A stretch of DNA of 56,479 bases. Origin: Branchiostoma floridae (Eukaryota; Chordata; Leptocardii; Amphioxiformes; Branchiostomatidae). Under the pieces are notes generated by a model, which was not told where the DNA came from, ran no database searches, and saw only the letters and a program-made list of their open reading frames with translations. Both the position numbers and the translations under genes were made by a program. The stretch lies in the NCBI RefSeq assembly GCF_000003815.2, contig NC_049981.1, forward strand, positions 914,636 through 971,114. Direction: 5' to 3'. This document shows, one piece after another, positions 39,101 to 47,378 of this stretch (position 1 is its first letter; every line of letters starts with the position of its first letter).

Positions 39101-42100
39101 CAACCAAGCAGTGGGACACCAGCGTGTACTGTATCGTTGTGTATTAGATTATATAATTAGAGTTGCACGACCCCATACTATCGGTAAAGGATTTTAACCT
39201 TTGCAACTTATCTATTATATGCGTTCCTTATAAAATGTGCATCTCAATTTTAGAACTATTATTAGTTGATCATCGCTTACACCCTAACAACATAAGTTGA
39301 TGATGTCATCCTAAGGCCTACGTCACATTTCCTACGCGGGGCCCGCGGAAACGAAAAATTTAAATTTATGCCAATAGATATTAATGCATGCATGCTGCTG
39401 AATTATTTTCGGTCCATATTGTGTTGCTGTTGTCTTTCATATCATACTTATTGTTTTTGAAAGCTGCCCGGCCGGGCCCCTTTGTGGAAATGTGACCTTA
39501 GCCTAAGAAAGAGTACTAGATTAGCATTTTCTTATTATAGATGCAACCGGAGTCCTCATTTTCTTAATTTATATAACAGCGGTGTTCAACGTCACGTGCC
39601 TTCCAAACGTCACAAGTATAGAATTCCCGTCATCAGTCACATGGAATTAGAATTTTCTCATTAATTACGCAAATTTGGTTTCACATCCACATAATAGAAT
39701 TTTTACATTTAGATATTAATATCTAATATCAATATTAGATAATATCTAATATTGATATCTCTAGTTATACTGTTTATCCACAAGCTTATCGTACATACAC
39801 GAACACATACACGCACGCACACACATATGCACACAAACAAACGCTACAGAGTGAACAGCCTTTTAGGCAAAGATTAATATCAAGGGAACGTACTCGGTAG
39901 TCCTGCCGTTCAACAAGGACTCTGCGCGTGCCTCTGGAGGGACGGATCCAGTACGAACTTTCCGAATCTTCCATATATACCTAATTCTGAAGTCTCCCGG
40001 ACAGTCCAGCTCCACGATACTACATGAATAACAAGATGGCAATATTTACATTCTTGCCTTATACTTTATAGCATTATAGAAAAGTATCTAAATTCGCCTG
40101 CAACTACTAATATTTTCACTTCTGTAGTTTACGGGGAATGTTGACTAGATTATATGTATGACGCTCTCTTCAAACCGTAACAATGATGCAAGACTACGAA
40201 TAAAATGTTTTACGAAGAAAAGTATACCTTATTGGCATTACTGAACAGTAGAATGTACTTTTTTCTTTTCATACCTTATTGACCTCGAAATAAATTTTAC
40301 CATTCTACATTTTACATTAGTATCCGTTTTACTATATTCTGGTCAATCTCCGCCATATATTCGTATCTTCTTTGTACGTACGATTAACAATATGGTTATG
40401 AGTTTTTCTTTTAAACGACCGAAAATTGATGCCCACGTGGGTGTCATCCATTTCATCAAATCAGCATGATTGGTCTAATGTATAGATTTCTGACATTTTT
40501 GGCTAAGTAGGATTTGCCAGTATATTTTGGCGCCTATAGTCTAATACTCTAACCAATCGTGCCGAAAATTATTATTTTATTTTTTCCACTGATGATTTTA
40601 AGTCCTATCTTCCTGCAAACAACACTATCTAACGTATTTTAGTTAGTGGATCACAGCTCAAACGTGCACGTATCTTTCTATGTGGATTTGATTACACAAA
40701 TGACATCCATGTGTGCATCGATTTTCGGCCATTTCCAAAAAGAAAACATATCAAAATTATCCGTCTTGAGTTGTTCTCGCCAAAAACTTGAAGTGAAATT
40801 ACCTCCTGTAGTTCCCCCAAATCCTCCAGAGATCAAAACTTACTCTCTGTATTTAGAGCTATATATTTGCCACTCAAAAATTACGACCACATTATGTCCA
40901 GAACTCAACAAATGAAAAACAGTTCCGCTGCAGTACCCTACAAAGCCGCTAGGAGGCCCATTGTCCACCTTGACTTTTTTTACAAATACAACCCAACCTC
41001 TACATCTGGATTACCAAAAAAAACCGGACAATTCGAGTGACGTCTCACTCTTATTCAGCGTCACTAGAATGAACTGGCAGAATAATTCGATTCAAGTACA
41101 GCTAACTAGAAAATCTTGTTAGATCTATGCATTAACGATTTTAAGTTTTCCAACCAGTTTTTCGCCAGAAAACGCAGGATATACCATTTTACCACTTAAC
41201 TAAAACCGCTACATTCACCTACTCAATATCACCAAAATTCAATCACAACTTGCCCTGACTCAACCGATTGCATAGGCAAAGGCAAAAATCGCCCGTGCAA
41301 CCGACACATCGGTTTTCGCTGACGGCACCTCGCTGCCACCCCTAGGTTCCATAAAGTTACGTCTTCATTGTACCGATGTACCACAACGGTGCCACTGGTC
41401 AGTGAGATAAACCCTTTCGGAACAGAAATTTCCAATAACTGTGTTATACGACTGTTGCTTTAACATACCTTCCGTATGTAGAGAAATCTCTAGCTTTCAA
41501 CAGTTGAAACGGATCTTCGTAAGGGCGACTCCCGGTGTCCAGAACAACCGTGGGGAAACATGGAGAATCCGGACCGTCAATCTCTGCATTAAATATATTT
41601 TACAAAAATGCAAATGCTGATTATGAAAGGATTCTATTTGGATGGAGTAAAGATCAAAAAGAATGATCTTACATGTACTAACGTGATTCTCCCCCCCCCC
41701 CCGACAGAAAGAAAACTACCTACAAAGACCCGTGAATTATGTTACTACGTTGCAAATGGTACTTAACCACTGAATTCCAAGTCTGTCACCTTGCTCCGGG
41801 CAATTCTGACTGTTTCACATTGTACTGCAGTTTAATTAAAATAAATGTCGGATTTTAGATGCGGCCCAGAACGTAAAGATATTTTTTTTTATTAGAAATT
41901 CTGTTACTTCAATGTGGTCACAAACCTAACGGAGATATAACGTTAGACGATATTAAGATTAAAATGAATTGCTAAAAAAGAAATTTTCTATGTTATATGT
42001 GCACTCACTTAAGTCAAGCTCACAGGCAAAGTAGGCCTCCTGCTGACACGAAACAATCTTTTCTGATTGTGATATCAAAGGTCCGACAGAACATCTCTTG

Positions 42101-44307
42101 GCAGGGTCGTCAAACGTTTCACGTCTCCAGCTGTAGAACAGGGGGATAAACACGTCACCGAGGAAGAAAGGAGGAAACTTGAACATTCCCAACATTTGAT
42201 GCTGTTATGTTAACAATATAACAATCGTTTTCCTTCTGTTCTATGTATCTACACTAATTCTAGTCAATTTCGGTTATTTTCCATGCACAAGCAGAGTTGT
42301 ATTTTCTATCAAGAGAGTCAATTCAAAGTCACCGAGAGGGTTTTCAGATAATATTTGCAATCAATTTTAAGTATTTTAATCAAAAGGATATTTCAAGACA
42401 CTATGGTTAGAAAATTCATATTTTCCTGAAACTATGATAGAGTGCAGCAACTCCTTGTCCATAAGCCACGCTGCGTGCCTATGAATATGGTGCGTTACGC
42501 CGAGAGTTATTATACCGGTAATGCAGATACAGAAGCTGGTGTGTTACAACCTGCTCTGGCTATAGTCTATCTCCGTTCCATCGGCGTGCCTCCATACAGA
42601 TGATGCGCCGGCGCCACCTTTGATGTCCAGCCAAAAGGGGGTTTGAATTCCTCGAATTCCTTTAAGGTGATACTGAAAAATAGAAATACAAAACAATTTT
42701 TACAATTCTACTGAAAGATGTAGGCCTGGGAAATCCTCTATAGATACTCTTCAGCATTAGAAAAGACACAAAACAATCAATTGTTAAAAAACAACTGCAA
42801 ACTACAAAATAGAAATATATAAAAAGATATTCTTTAAACTCTACCTGGAGAATATTAGCGTGTGTATTTCTGATATCTTCATGAAATATTCTGAATATGC
42901 AAATGACTTCCACATCTATATAATCTATGCTTGGTTATGTCGCCTTTAACTAATACAGGCCACAATGTAGGCAGTCCAATCATTCACCATTTAGAAGGAT
43001 CATGGCACTTTTGCATTAATCTTGAAAATTAGGAACATATTTAATTTTTTATCTGTTAAGTTCCTTATGCCACAAGCTGCACATATTATATGTATTTGAG
43101 TCCTATCATCAAAATATTGATTATCTTCATTAATTATGCAAATCCCTGTTTGCTCAATTTGCACTTCACTGTGTTCTTCTATCTAAGCTACCTGTGTACT
43201 AAATATCATGGAAAGCCTTCGTTCCTTTGTTTAGCTATTCTCCTTTGGAAGATTTTGACCAAAATGCCCCTACAGTTTCAGGACAAGCCGCTAGAGGGCC
43301 CAAACATACACCACTTTTTCCTTACATTACAAGCTACCCACTACCAGGAAATTAAGACTATAGCACTTCCAGGTGAAAAGATTTGAAAGGCAGAGTTCTG
43401 CTGCAGTACCAAGGGGTCCAAAATTGACATTGACCTGCGTCTTCTCATCCAGAAGTTTTTGAGTTGCTGACTACAAAAATCCGGAAACACAAACAGACAG
43501 ACAGACAGACACCCCCAAAACTATATCCCATTTTTTTTCATTGAGATAAAAAAGTTGACCCTAACCTTTTTAATCGACCGCTGGTAAGGGGCCTAAAATT
43601 TTCGATCTGACATCTGAATGTTGAATTTCAAAACTGGCCTCCTTTATTCCACAGTTTAACATAAGGGATTTGAACAGTTTGTATTTGAAAGAATGAGTAG
43701 TAAATATTGCCGTTCTATAACCTGTTAATTGTATCATTGTATACAGCCAATGAGCAAGTGGTGACACAGTACTTTTGGGCCGGCTATCTCCTCTGGGCCT
43801 AAAACCCTAACTTTACGCCAGAACACGCCAAACAAAAAGTAAATTACTCTTGTTTTGTAAGAATCTGACCATGTAACAGACGGTTACAAGAAGATTATAT
43901 CGAAGTGATTGGACAGCATCTTGCAGCAACAGCACTACTCTACAACTTTTTAACCTCTCCGAAAGAAATAATAGATTATATATGTTCGAACACGCTTTAG
44001 AAATTAGTCACTGAAGGACGATTTTAAGATTCTCTGAATTTGAAAGGCTGTAGGGTACTTACCATAGTCATCAGTTTTGAGTAGGTTCTGGAGTAAACAT
44101 CGTATCTTGTGGAAGGCGGCAGCCGGCCCCCCAGGTTGGCACAGGTGGATGTTGCTTGGTCGTGCGTCACCATGCTGTTGTCCACGATGGTGTAGTACTT
44201 GTTTCCCACCACTATGCCGGCACTGCATTCATCACGCTCTGTAGTTGTATCGACATTGGAGATTTTTAGTTACATTCGCTGTTATAAATATTCTGACTGT
44301 CACTTTG

Positions 44308-44361
<54 letters not shown>

Positions 44362-44601
44362 GGAAGGGGGTATTAGATATAGATAGATGGATAGATATAG
44401 ATAGATAGATGGACTGTCGGTTTTATAAAGAAAATAAAAGAAGCTTTACCTTATACTCAATGATGAAATAAAATATGTCAAGCCCTTTTAAGTATATTTT
44501 ATACCTAACTTACCGTAATCTATTGGTTCACAAGTACACGGGCCCATGTACATGATAAAAGCTACCAGGAGGGTCAACAAGCGTCCAAACGACTTCCCCA
44601 T
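7100..44601 (-). CDS. Polycystin-1-like protein (PKD1L2/suREJ3-like), 42 coding exons, complete
   Basis: Large membrane protein of the polycystin-1 family; relatives are receptor/channel subunits, often in cilia or sperm, that assemble with PKD2-type subunits. Exons, 5' to 3': 44514-44601, 44063-44238, 42009-42201, 41469-41583, 39894-40019, 38162-38344, 36853-37010, 33780-33984, 32400-32667, 31121-31283, 29853-29999, 29044-29165, 28449-28571, 27703-27879, 27025-27150, 26627-26732, 25837-25940, 25602-25715, 24179-24316, 23219-23281, 19905-20126, 19092-19264, 18253-18365, 17923-18044, 16942-17178, 16369-16470, 15906-16084, 15506-15571, 14881-14988, 14032-14245, 13268-13373, 12438-12577, 11831-11918, 11410-11490, 10726-10913, 10176-10250, 9782-10009, 9401-9542, 9052-9270, 8583-8708, 8219-8443, 7100-7923. 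They total 6873 nt (2290 residues plus stop); every junction preserves frame with GT-AG borders and no internal stop. The domain set is that of PKD1L2 (about 2450 residues in human) and suREJ3; the exact orthologue is unsettled. Least certain junctions: those of the exons at 39894-40019, 23219-23281 and 11831-11918, and the GTTA donor at 9782. Confidence 0.9.
8219..9542 (-). CDS. Gene A exons 38-41: polycystin extracellular (TOP) domain
   Basis: Residues about 1780-2016 in exons 9401-9542, 9052-9270, 8583-8708 and 8219-8443. Diagnostic polycystin motifs are visible: YWTWLEDAALPSLYP, VGPVRLRQARVRL, GWLPLP, YAGDHNVYFGGGY, and VFTDVTLYSPDSNLF, followed by the next membrane helix. The loop at 9052-9270 has two NGT sequons and further N-x-S/T sites, as expected for a glycosylated extracellular domain. 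All four exons have same-length counterparts in gene B. Confidence 0.93.
9401..10400. other. Introns 36-38 of gene A with tRNA-SINE remnant
   Basis: A tRNA-like SINE remnant lies at about 9590-9700 (box-B-like TTTGAATCCCC). A counterpart lies in the same intron of gene B near 53980-54100, so insertion predates the gene duplication. Confidence 0.5.
9782..10250 (-). CDS. Gene A exons 36-37: linker and TM before the TOP domain
   Basis: Residues about 1679-1779 (exons 10176-10250 and 9782-10009). A charged linker (KANKGEEGKRCDLKQCEDIAK) is followed by a basic stretch (IAIRRRKLRTILKE) and a hydrophobic helix, VAVYALFLAVVMLAAYG. The last is the polycystin S1-type segment that precedes the extracellular domain. 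The donor after 9782 is GTTATG, weaker than GTRAGT. The same GTTA donor is kept in gene B (GTTATT at 54395). Confidence 0.85.
10395..10500 (+). mobile_element. LINE 3' end remnant
   Basis: A stretch reading TTTTCCTCCAGGGGGCTT...ACCCTGGTTTAATGAATAAA ends in a (CAA)n tail. This looks like the 3' untranslated end of a CR1/L2-type non-LTR retrotransposon terminated by a short tandem repeat. No coding part is attached. Confidence 0.5.
10726..14245 (-). CDS. Gene A exons 30-35: TM2-TM5 and cytoplasmic linker
   Basis: Residues about 1406-1678. Exon 14032-14245 contains DGHIWYSV followed by TM2 (CCLSIIMCTMLANIMFF). Exon 13268-13373 begins with TM3 (IIIGLQSAAVVFPINAIII). Exons 12438-12577, 11831-11918 and 11410-11490 encode a hydrophilic linker ending LLPWWFVYI. 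Exon 10726-10913 carries two helices (ILVFVTTNTAAFFVM and LLIFLTSFLSDLILI) ending QPVKILAMAAMFAVCFK, a typical polycystin-1-family block. Intron sequence inside this span holds G, T and TG runs and SINE remnants only. Confidence 0.88.
12285..12412 (-). mobile_element. tRNA-derived SINE remnant
   Basis: On the minus strand a tRNA-like head with an A-box-like TGGCGCATGTGGTAACGC and a B-box-like GGAGTTCGATCTT, spaced as in tRNA-derived SINEs. It lies in the intron between gene A exons 32 and 33. It is not a functional tRNA: no cloverleaf can be folded across the whole segment. Confidence 0.5.
13558..13618. repeat. (TG)n-rich microsatellite
   Basis: Interrupted TG/CG dinucleotide tract within an intron of gene A. 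The ORF crossing it is a repeat translation. Confidence 0.85.
14881..16470 (-). CDS. Gene A exons 26-29: PLAT domain
   Basis: Residues about 1255-1405 in exons 16369-16470, 15906-16084, 15506-15571 and 14881-14988. The PLAT/LH2 beta-sandwich pattern is clear: YYLRVFTGPRVNAGTTAKVS, GFVLCTETDPGWLTHVRVWHD, WFLEKIIVDDLLEETENYFL and CNRWLAFDEDD. In the family this is a cytoplasmic lipid/protein-binding domain placed between TM1 and TM2. Confidence 0.92.
15600..15830 (-). mobile_element. Penelope-like terminal-repeat remnant
   Basis: On the minus strand a GAAGATGGTTCATCATC block is followed by AAAACGTTGATCGG and AAACACGTGGTTGTGAATAA. The same order is seen in the elements at 20490-22870 and 22990-23175. 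It ends near GTCATTGCTAACAACGAAG. No coding sequence. Confidence 0.5.
16545..16790 (-). mobile_element. tRNA-derived SINE
   Basis: On the minus strand a tRNA-like head (GTCGTAACTGCATGGTGTTTGGCC, with GGTTCTGGGTTAGAATC as B box) precedes a body with a CCTTCC/GGAAGG-rich stretch. The head matches the SINE at 46820-47190 and the one at 28060-28370. Inserted in the intron between exons 25 and 26 of gene A. Confidence 0.6.
16942..27879 (-). CDS. Gene A exons 14-25: GAIN-type region, GPS and TM1
   Basis: Residues about 690-1254. Exons 14-20 encode a helical region (TFEDLLTAIDATNAEVENAI, VEGN-rich repeats) and exons 21-24 a beta-rich region ending in the GPS (CVFFNEKGHFWDRSGCE). Exon 16942-17178 completes the GPS with CRCDHLTKF. 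In GPS-containing receptors self-cleavage occurs between Leu and Ser/Thr of HL-S/T; here this is L1192/T1193, so cleavage should be possible. TM1 follows (GIMTCCILFSFYIALCVPW). The four-cysteine, two-tryptophan GPS pattern has only one clear Trp, but the cysteines CVFF, GCE, CRC are present. Exon 23219-23281 is short, arginine-rich and the least certain of this group. Confidence 0.85.
17330..17675. mobile_element. Foldback element, about 60-bp arms
   Basis: The segment at about 17548-17608 (from ATAAGCAATGCGTTGC to ACCAATGTAT) is mirrored at 17619-17673, separated by about 10 bp. Arms share ATGCCAATAGAACA/TGTTCTATTGGCAT and ATACATTGGTTACGA. It lies in a gene A intron and is non-coding. No target duplication was established. 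Confidence 0.6.
20490..20626 (-). mobile_element. Penelope-like repeat, part 1 (interrupted)
   Basis: Minus strand: GAAGATGAAAGTCATCGAAACGCC, then ATACATATGGTTGTGAATTAATAAA, and TTGTACTACCCTGATGAA. It is homologous to 15600-15830. The homology stops at 20626 and resumes after 22787 (TTTGCACT...ATCATTGCTAACA, to about 22870), which identifies a later insertion between them. Confidence 0.5.
20935..21960. repeat. Tandem repeat, about 366-bp period, nearly 3 units
   Basis: GTTTATGACCATATACAGTC begins at 21005 and again at 21371 (period 366). A diverged third unit has GTTTATGAC at 21744 (period 373). Units 1 and 2 are nearly identical over their first half; unit 3 is much more diverged. A weaker fourth homology may precede at 20760-20930. 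Confidence 0.8.
22288..22640 (-). other. Promoter-like segment and 61-codon ORF inside the TTAA element
   Basis: A minus-strand ORF (22288-22473) starts MPTSVGKEMLQEVATAYFGD and is acidic/serine-rich at its centre. Upstream (22475-22630) is a GC-rich patch with CCAACATGGCGCCC, a YY1-like motif, and a TGACGTAA. It could be the first exon of an element-encoded protein. No domain is recognised and expression is uncertain. Confidence 0.3.
22990..23175 (+). mobile_element. Penelope-like terminal-repeat remnant with hammerhead-like segment
   Basis: The plus strand has GTCTTGAACAAGACGATAG followed by TTGTCATCGAAACGTC and AACACATGGTTCTGAATT. GAAACG after a small stem-loop is the 3' half of a hammerhead core as found in Penelope-like element repeats. 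The expected CTGATGA is degraded to TTGAACA. It lies immediately beside gene A exon 20. Confidence 0.5.
23930..24129 (+). repeat. Dispersed short repeat ending in (CA)n
   Basis: Contains the shared block TTCTGTTGCAGTACC...TAGGTGGCCC and the motif ACCAAATATCAAGACAATC, then a pure (CA) tract at 24080-24129. Relatives lie at 30590-30760, 37990-38100, 40915-41010 and 43255-43560, which suggests a family with a conserved body and CA/CAGA-rich 3' part. Confidence 0.55.
25085..25345. mobile_element. Large near-perfect palindrome (foldback element)
   Basis: About 65 bp at 25136-25200 (GCGCGATTCGATCGGACGAC through GGCATGACCCTGA) is repeated in inverted orientation at 25235-25300 with at most a couple of mismatches, around a loop of about 30 bp. 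Weaker symmetry continues outward through (A/T)CCCC-rich flanks. It is unusually GC-rich compared with the surrounding intron. Type unknown; a foldback MITE is likely. Confidence 0.75.
28060..28370 (-). mobile_element. tRNA-derived SINE
   Basis: Minus strand: tRNA-like head (GCGTAATTGAGAGGTATTTGGCCC with GGTTGGAATCCTGTC), then CCCTTGGGAAAGGCACTTTTAAGCC and a GGAAGG-rich body. The arrangement matches the elements at 16545-16790 and 46820-47190. A body fragment also lies near 28600-28700. Confidence 0.65.
28449..41583 (-). CDS. Gene A exons 4-13: REJ-like extracellular module
   Basis: Residues about 153-689 in ten exons. The REJ (receptor for egg jelly) pattern begins SIVELDCPGDFRIRYIWKIR and continues through ANTLTIPGNSLIPGKFKL, ILIIGGSR, KWEWTC, FTVPGEYIIRLDIL, GAIRYEYYYRT and a closing strand KVFILVLMTDQEGTRKTS. 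It includes several WxWxC-like and cysteine pairs (CPSDSC, CECREVSNLC). In suREJ and PKD1 proteins this module is extracellular. The assignment is by motif order and context; boundaries are approximate. Confidence 0.82.
30590..30780 (+). repeat. Dispersed repeat with TTTTCATGGAGATAA end
   Basis: Reads ATCCAGAGGTTCTTGAGTTATGCTGACAAC..., CGGAAAC..., CACACAGG, AACTATATCTCCGTTTTCATGGAGATAA. The same order recurs at 43445-43550. Ends in a GGAGATA hairpin. Non-coding. Confidence 0.55.
34220..34355. mobile_element. Foldback MITE copy 3, in gene A intron 7
   Basis: A 136-bp deletion derivative of the elements at 677-876 and 2675-2881. Ends TACTCTCCAAGCAGAG and, reverse complemented, TACTTTCCAAACAGAG (14 of 16). 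It is flanked by a perfect 9-bp duplication GTCGCTGCT (34211-34219 and 34356-34364). A 9-bp target duplication is the Mutator-superfamily hallmark. Confidence 0.88.
34620..35087 (-). mobile_element. LINE reverse-transcriptase C-terminal fragment
   Basis: The minus-strand ORF at 34869-35087 reads TDLQCMSFEDRRKMSRRSMM...KLVDVPTDKYLIP. After a stop it continues as FFRTILEWNLLSPSTVGASS and LGSFKERL to about 34640. This is the conserved C-terminal tail of CR1/Jockey-type LINE ORF2 (bulky W-N-L-L and S-L-x-S-F-K-x-R-L motifs). It is broken by at least one stop. A related fragment (CGGCGTAACnCACCA) occurs near 42480-42555. Confidence 0.75.
36764..36802. repeat. (CA)n microsatellite
   Basis: ACACACACG repeats just downstream of gene A exon 7. 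The long ORFs through it are artefacts of the repeat. Confidence 0.9.
37990..38100 (+). repeat. Dispersed repeat tail with CCTCCATG palindromes
   Basis: ATAACCTCCATGACATACTT appears twice in tandem and is followed by its inverse (ATTTCATGGAGGTAAT). It ends the same family as 30590-30780. Confidence 0.5.
39700..39762. repeat. AT-rich multi-palindrome
   Basis: AGATATTAATATCTAATATC and its mirror alternate (ATATCTAAT / ATTAGATAT) about five times, so the segment can fold into nested cruciforms. Located in gene A intron 5. Confidence 0.8.
40030..41468. other. Gene A intron 4, repeat remnants
   Basis: AT-rich intron with a dispersed-repeat fragment at 40915-41010 (GCTGCAGTACCC...CTAGGAGGCCC). 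The minus ORF at 41229-41435 has no matching phase with its neighbours, and the REJ alignment is continuous without it, so it is not taken as an exon. Confidence 0.5.
42009..44238 (-). CDS. Gene A exons 2-3: C-type-lectin-like domain
   Basis: Residues about 30-152 (exons 44063-44238 and 42009-42201). Fold markers: KYYTIVDN, TCANLGGRLPP, PPFFLGD, AKRCSVGP, SCQQEAYFACEL. The two conserved disulphide cysteine pairs can be assigned. The canonical calcium/sugar motifs EPN or QPD and WND are not visible, and WIGL is replaced by FFLGD. A non-classical ligand, or none, is therefore more likely than calcium-dependent sugar binding. Confidence 0.85.
43255..43560 (+). repeat. Dispersed repeat, fullest copy
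   Basis: Contains AAGCCGCTAGAGGGCCC, GTTCTGCTGCAGTACC, a GACCTGCGTC...GAGTTGCTGAC block, (CAGA)n, and a final ACTATATCCC...TTCATTGAGATAA. It combines the modules seen separately at 23930, 30590 and 40915. No tRNA-like head and no ORF. Confidence 0.5.
44310..44365. repeat. (CT)n(AT)n(AG)n palindromic microsatellite
   Basis: About 20 bp of CT, about 20 bp of AT and about 16 bp of AG in direct succession form a self-complementary tract. A GATA-rich run follows to 44412. Located in intron 1 of gene A. Confidence 0.9.
44514..44601 (-). CDS. Gene A exon 1: start codon and signal peptide
   Basis: ATG at 44601-44599 in strong context (GCGCCATGG). It encodes MGKSFGRLLTLLVAFIMYMG followed by PCTCEPIDY: a basic n-region, a hydrophobic core and small residues before a likely cleavage near Gly20-Thr23. 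The donor GTAAGT follows position 44514, phase 1, matching exon 2. An ATGACGTC element lies 103 bp upstream. Confidence 0.85.
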
Positions 44602-45430
44602 GGCGCTTCTTTCTCCACAGCTTTGTAAGTACTCCACGAAAAAAACAGCTGTGTGGTAATATGTTGTTTGTTAAGACCTGCAATGTGGTTACTAGGTGAT
44701 ACAGACGTCATTACTGTCCTTGTCATGAAAATCATTTATCTTTGCGATGATTGTTTCGCCAACTAAAGCCAAACAAATGCGTCCGTACTTTCTACCGTCG
44801 TGTTTTTTAACCAGTAGTAAAGTGTTGATCGTTGCAAAAAAAATTAAAAAGAGTTCAGCTTAAAAAAGAATCATCATTAGATGATCTGATGATTTGGGAC
44901 GGTTGTGTGGGACTTGGTCCTTTGTCAAAAATATTACGTGAGTGTCTGCTGCAATTTCGTTCGCAGGTGACCTTGGTACGGTCATCATAAAAAGTCATTT
45001 ATCTCTGCGATGATTGAGTTGCGCACTAATGACGAGAGAAAGGTTTGTCTTTTCTGCCGTCTATACTTTAAACAGCAGCAACCTGTTGATCATTACCAAA
45101 TTTTACAAGATTTTAGCGGGCAAACTGATTGAGATCGTTTTGGATTTGTGTTTGTGCCCCGTTTCTCTGTCAAGATCTTTTCTACTGTAATGTGGTTACT
45201 AGGTGACGTTGCTTCAAATGTCATGAAAGCCATTTATCACTGCGATGACTGAGTAGACAAATACTGGCGGCTGACAGTCTTTCTTATCAGCCGTCTGTGG
45301 TTCAGCATCAAACTAATGATCGTTGCTAAATCTCTTTCAGCAGGACAAATGATCATTCTATCGTCAGATGGTTTTGCGAGAGTTGATAATCTACCAAGAC
45401 CTTTCCTTGGTATCTGCTGTAATGTGGTCA

Positions 45431-45511
45431 CTACGTGACGTTGGTATACGGGCCCCTGTACATGATGAAAGCTGCCAGGAGGGTCAACAAGTGTCGAAAC
45501 GACTTCCCCAT
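45431..45511 (-). pseudogene. First-exon copy, type II, donor lost
   Basis: Starts MGKSFRHLLTLLAAFIMYRG. Similarity to exon 1 ends after codon 23; the reading frame reaches a stop (TAG) at 45433-45431 and no GT donor of the original position remains. An upstream ATGACGTC lies at 45647-45653. Confidence 0.8.
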
Positions 45512-46819
45512 GGCGCTTTTTTCACCGCTGCTTTATAAATACTCCACGAAAATACAATTTCAGATTGTGTGGCAATATGTTGTTTGCTGTGTGTGTTGTT
45601 TACCTTTGCTCTGGTATAACCTGCAATGTGGTTGCTAGGTTATACAGACGTCATGATTGCCCTTATATGTCATGAAAGTCATTTATCTCTGCGATAATTG
45701 CGTAGCCAGGTAATGCCGGCAAATTAAAATGGGTCCGTACTTTCTACCGCCTGCGTTCTATTCACAGTGAACTGTTGATCGTTGCAAAAAAAAAAATTAA
45801 CAAGAGTTCAGCATCAAAAATGGTCGTGTGGCTTAGGACGGATGTGTGGGACTCGGTCCTTTGTCAGAAATTTTACTGTAGTGTCTGCTGCAATTTCGTT
45901 CTCATCTGACCTTGGTACAGACGTCATAAAAAGTCATTTATCTCTGCGATGACTGAGTAGCCCGCTAATTACGAGCGACAGGTTTGTCTTTCCTGCCGTC
46001 TGCATTTCCAACAGCAGAAACCTGTTGATCATTACCAAATCTAACAAGATTTCAGAGGGAATACTGATCGTTAGATAGTGTTGGATTTGTGTGTGTGACG
46101 CCGTTCTTTGTTAAGATCTTTTAAGATATACTTAAACCTATTTTCTTCGAAATGATTACATCATTTAGGTATAAGAGTACGAACCTAGGTACATTTAAAA
46201 GTGGACAGCTCTTTTTTTTACATTTATATCGACTTGTTTGCATGTACGCTACCCACAGGCCATCTGGTACGTAATGTGCCAATCTGTACGTTACAAAACG
46301 ACAAAAACAAACGAACGAATAATCAGAACAACACACGTCCGTACGCTGTAAGGGTTTGCTTTGTTCGTTACAAGAGGGAAAGTTTATAACGGTCAAGCCA
46401 GCAACCATTAGCGGTTGTGTGGACACTAAAAAAATACGTACGTGACAAAATAATATGGAGTTTTGTCAAAAATAGCACATCGCTCAATTTCTTAAAACCG
46501 CTCGGTAATCGAGAGAACACAGATCGCAGTACCGCCGTAAAGGTACGTAACAACACACAGAGTTTTTGATTAAGCTGCTTGATATTTTCTGACTCCCGAT
46601 TAAAAGACCTAGAATATCGGATCGTCAAAGCGATACCTACTTATCTAGAAGAACGTGACCGCAAACCTTAAGCTACAACAAGAAACACCTTAGGGTTTCA
46701 GACGACCCTTTTTTTTATTTTCTAGGATAATTTTTGCTTGCAAAATTCATCTTAGATCGAAGAGTGACGAGCTTGTTTCTCTCCTTACTGATGTTATAGC
46801 ATGGAAGTTAGTACATTCA

Positions 46820-47190
46820 ACGAACAGGACCTTGTGCGGGGTAGTGTAGCGTAACTGCAAGGTGTTTAGCCTAGGACCCGGAGTTCTTGAGTTCAAATTA
46901 TGTCATGTTACCGTTTTTGTGCCCTTGGAACTTTTTACTCTCTAATCGTCCGCTGACACCATTTACTGATTCACGGCGGCTACAGACAATGCCTTACTTC
47001 AGTGCCTAGAAATGGGTACATAACTTTGGTAAAGGAGGGAAAAGGCGGTGGAAGGAGAGGATTGGGCTCAGAGACACAGACGTAGATGTCTACACAGAGA
47101 AAAGCAAGCGACTGCCAAAAGGCCATGGGGAGATAAGTTGCCTTCCTTTTTCTCCTTTGCATGTGGCACTGTTAAAAGAAGTTACTAACT
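46820..47190 (+). mobile_element. tRNA-derived SINE in the array spacer
   Basis: tRNA-like head (GGGGTAGTGTAGCGTAACTG, then GGAGTTCTTGAGTTCAAATT) followed by CCCTTGGAACTTTT and a GGAAGG-rich body ending near 47170. Same family as the elements at 16545 and 28060, opposite orientation. Confidence 0.6.
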
Positions 47191-47290
47191 GCAGTGAAGT
47201 GCCGTATTGTCTGTTTTAAAACAAAAAGTAACTTTATCCGATGATAAAAAATAAATTATTAGGTATATTTTATACCTATAGCTAACTTAC

Positions 47291-47378
47291 CGTAATCTAT
47301 TGGTTCACAGGTACACGGGCCCATGTACATTATGAAAGCTGCCAGGAGGGTCAACAAGCGTCCAAACGACTTCCCCAT
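47291..47378 (-). other. Intact duplicate first exon (candidate alternative exon 1)
   Basis: Eighty-eight bases, the same length as exon 1 at 44514-44601. The leader is nearly identical (MGKSFGRLLTLLAAFIMYMG; Val to Ala at position 13), with the same start context and the same GTAAGT donor in phase 1. It could splice directly to exon 2 at 44238 and encode an almost identical precursor. Preceded by ATGACGTC at 47497-47503 and 47561-47567. Whether it is transcribed cannot be told from sequence. Confidence 0.65.

Noticed and set aside
41229-41435. 68-codon minus ORF between gene A exons 4 and 5
   Set aside because: No acceptor/donor pair joins it in frame to both neighbours, and the REJ sequence is continuous from exon 4 to 39894-40019.
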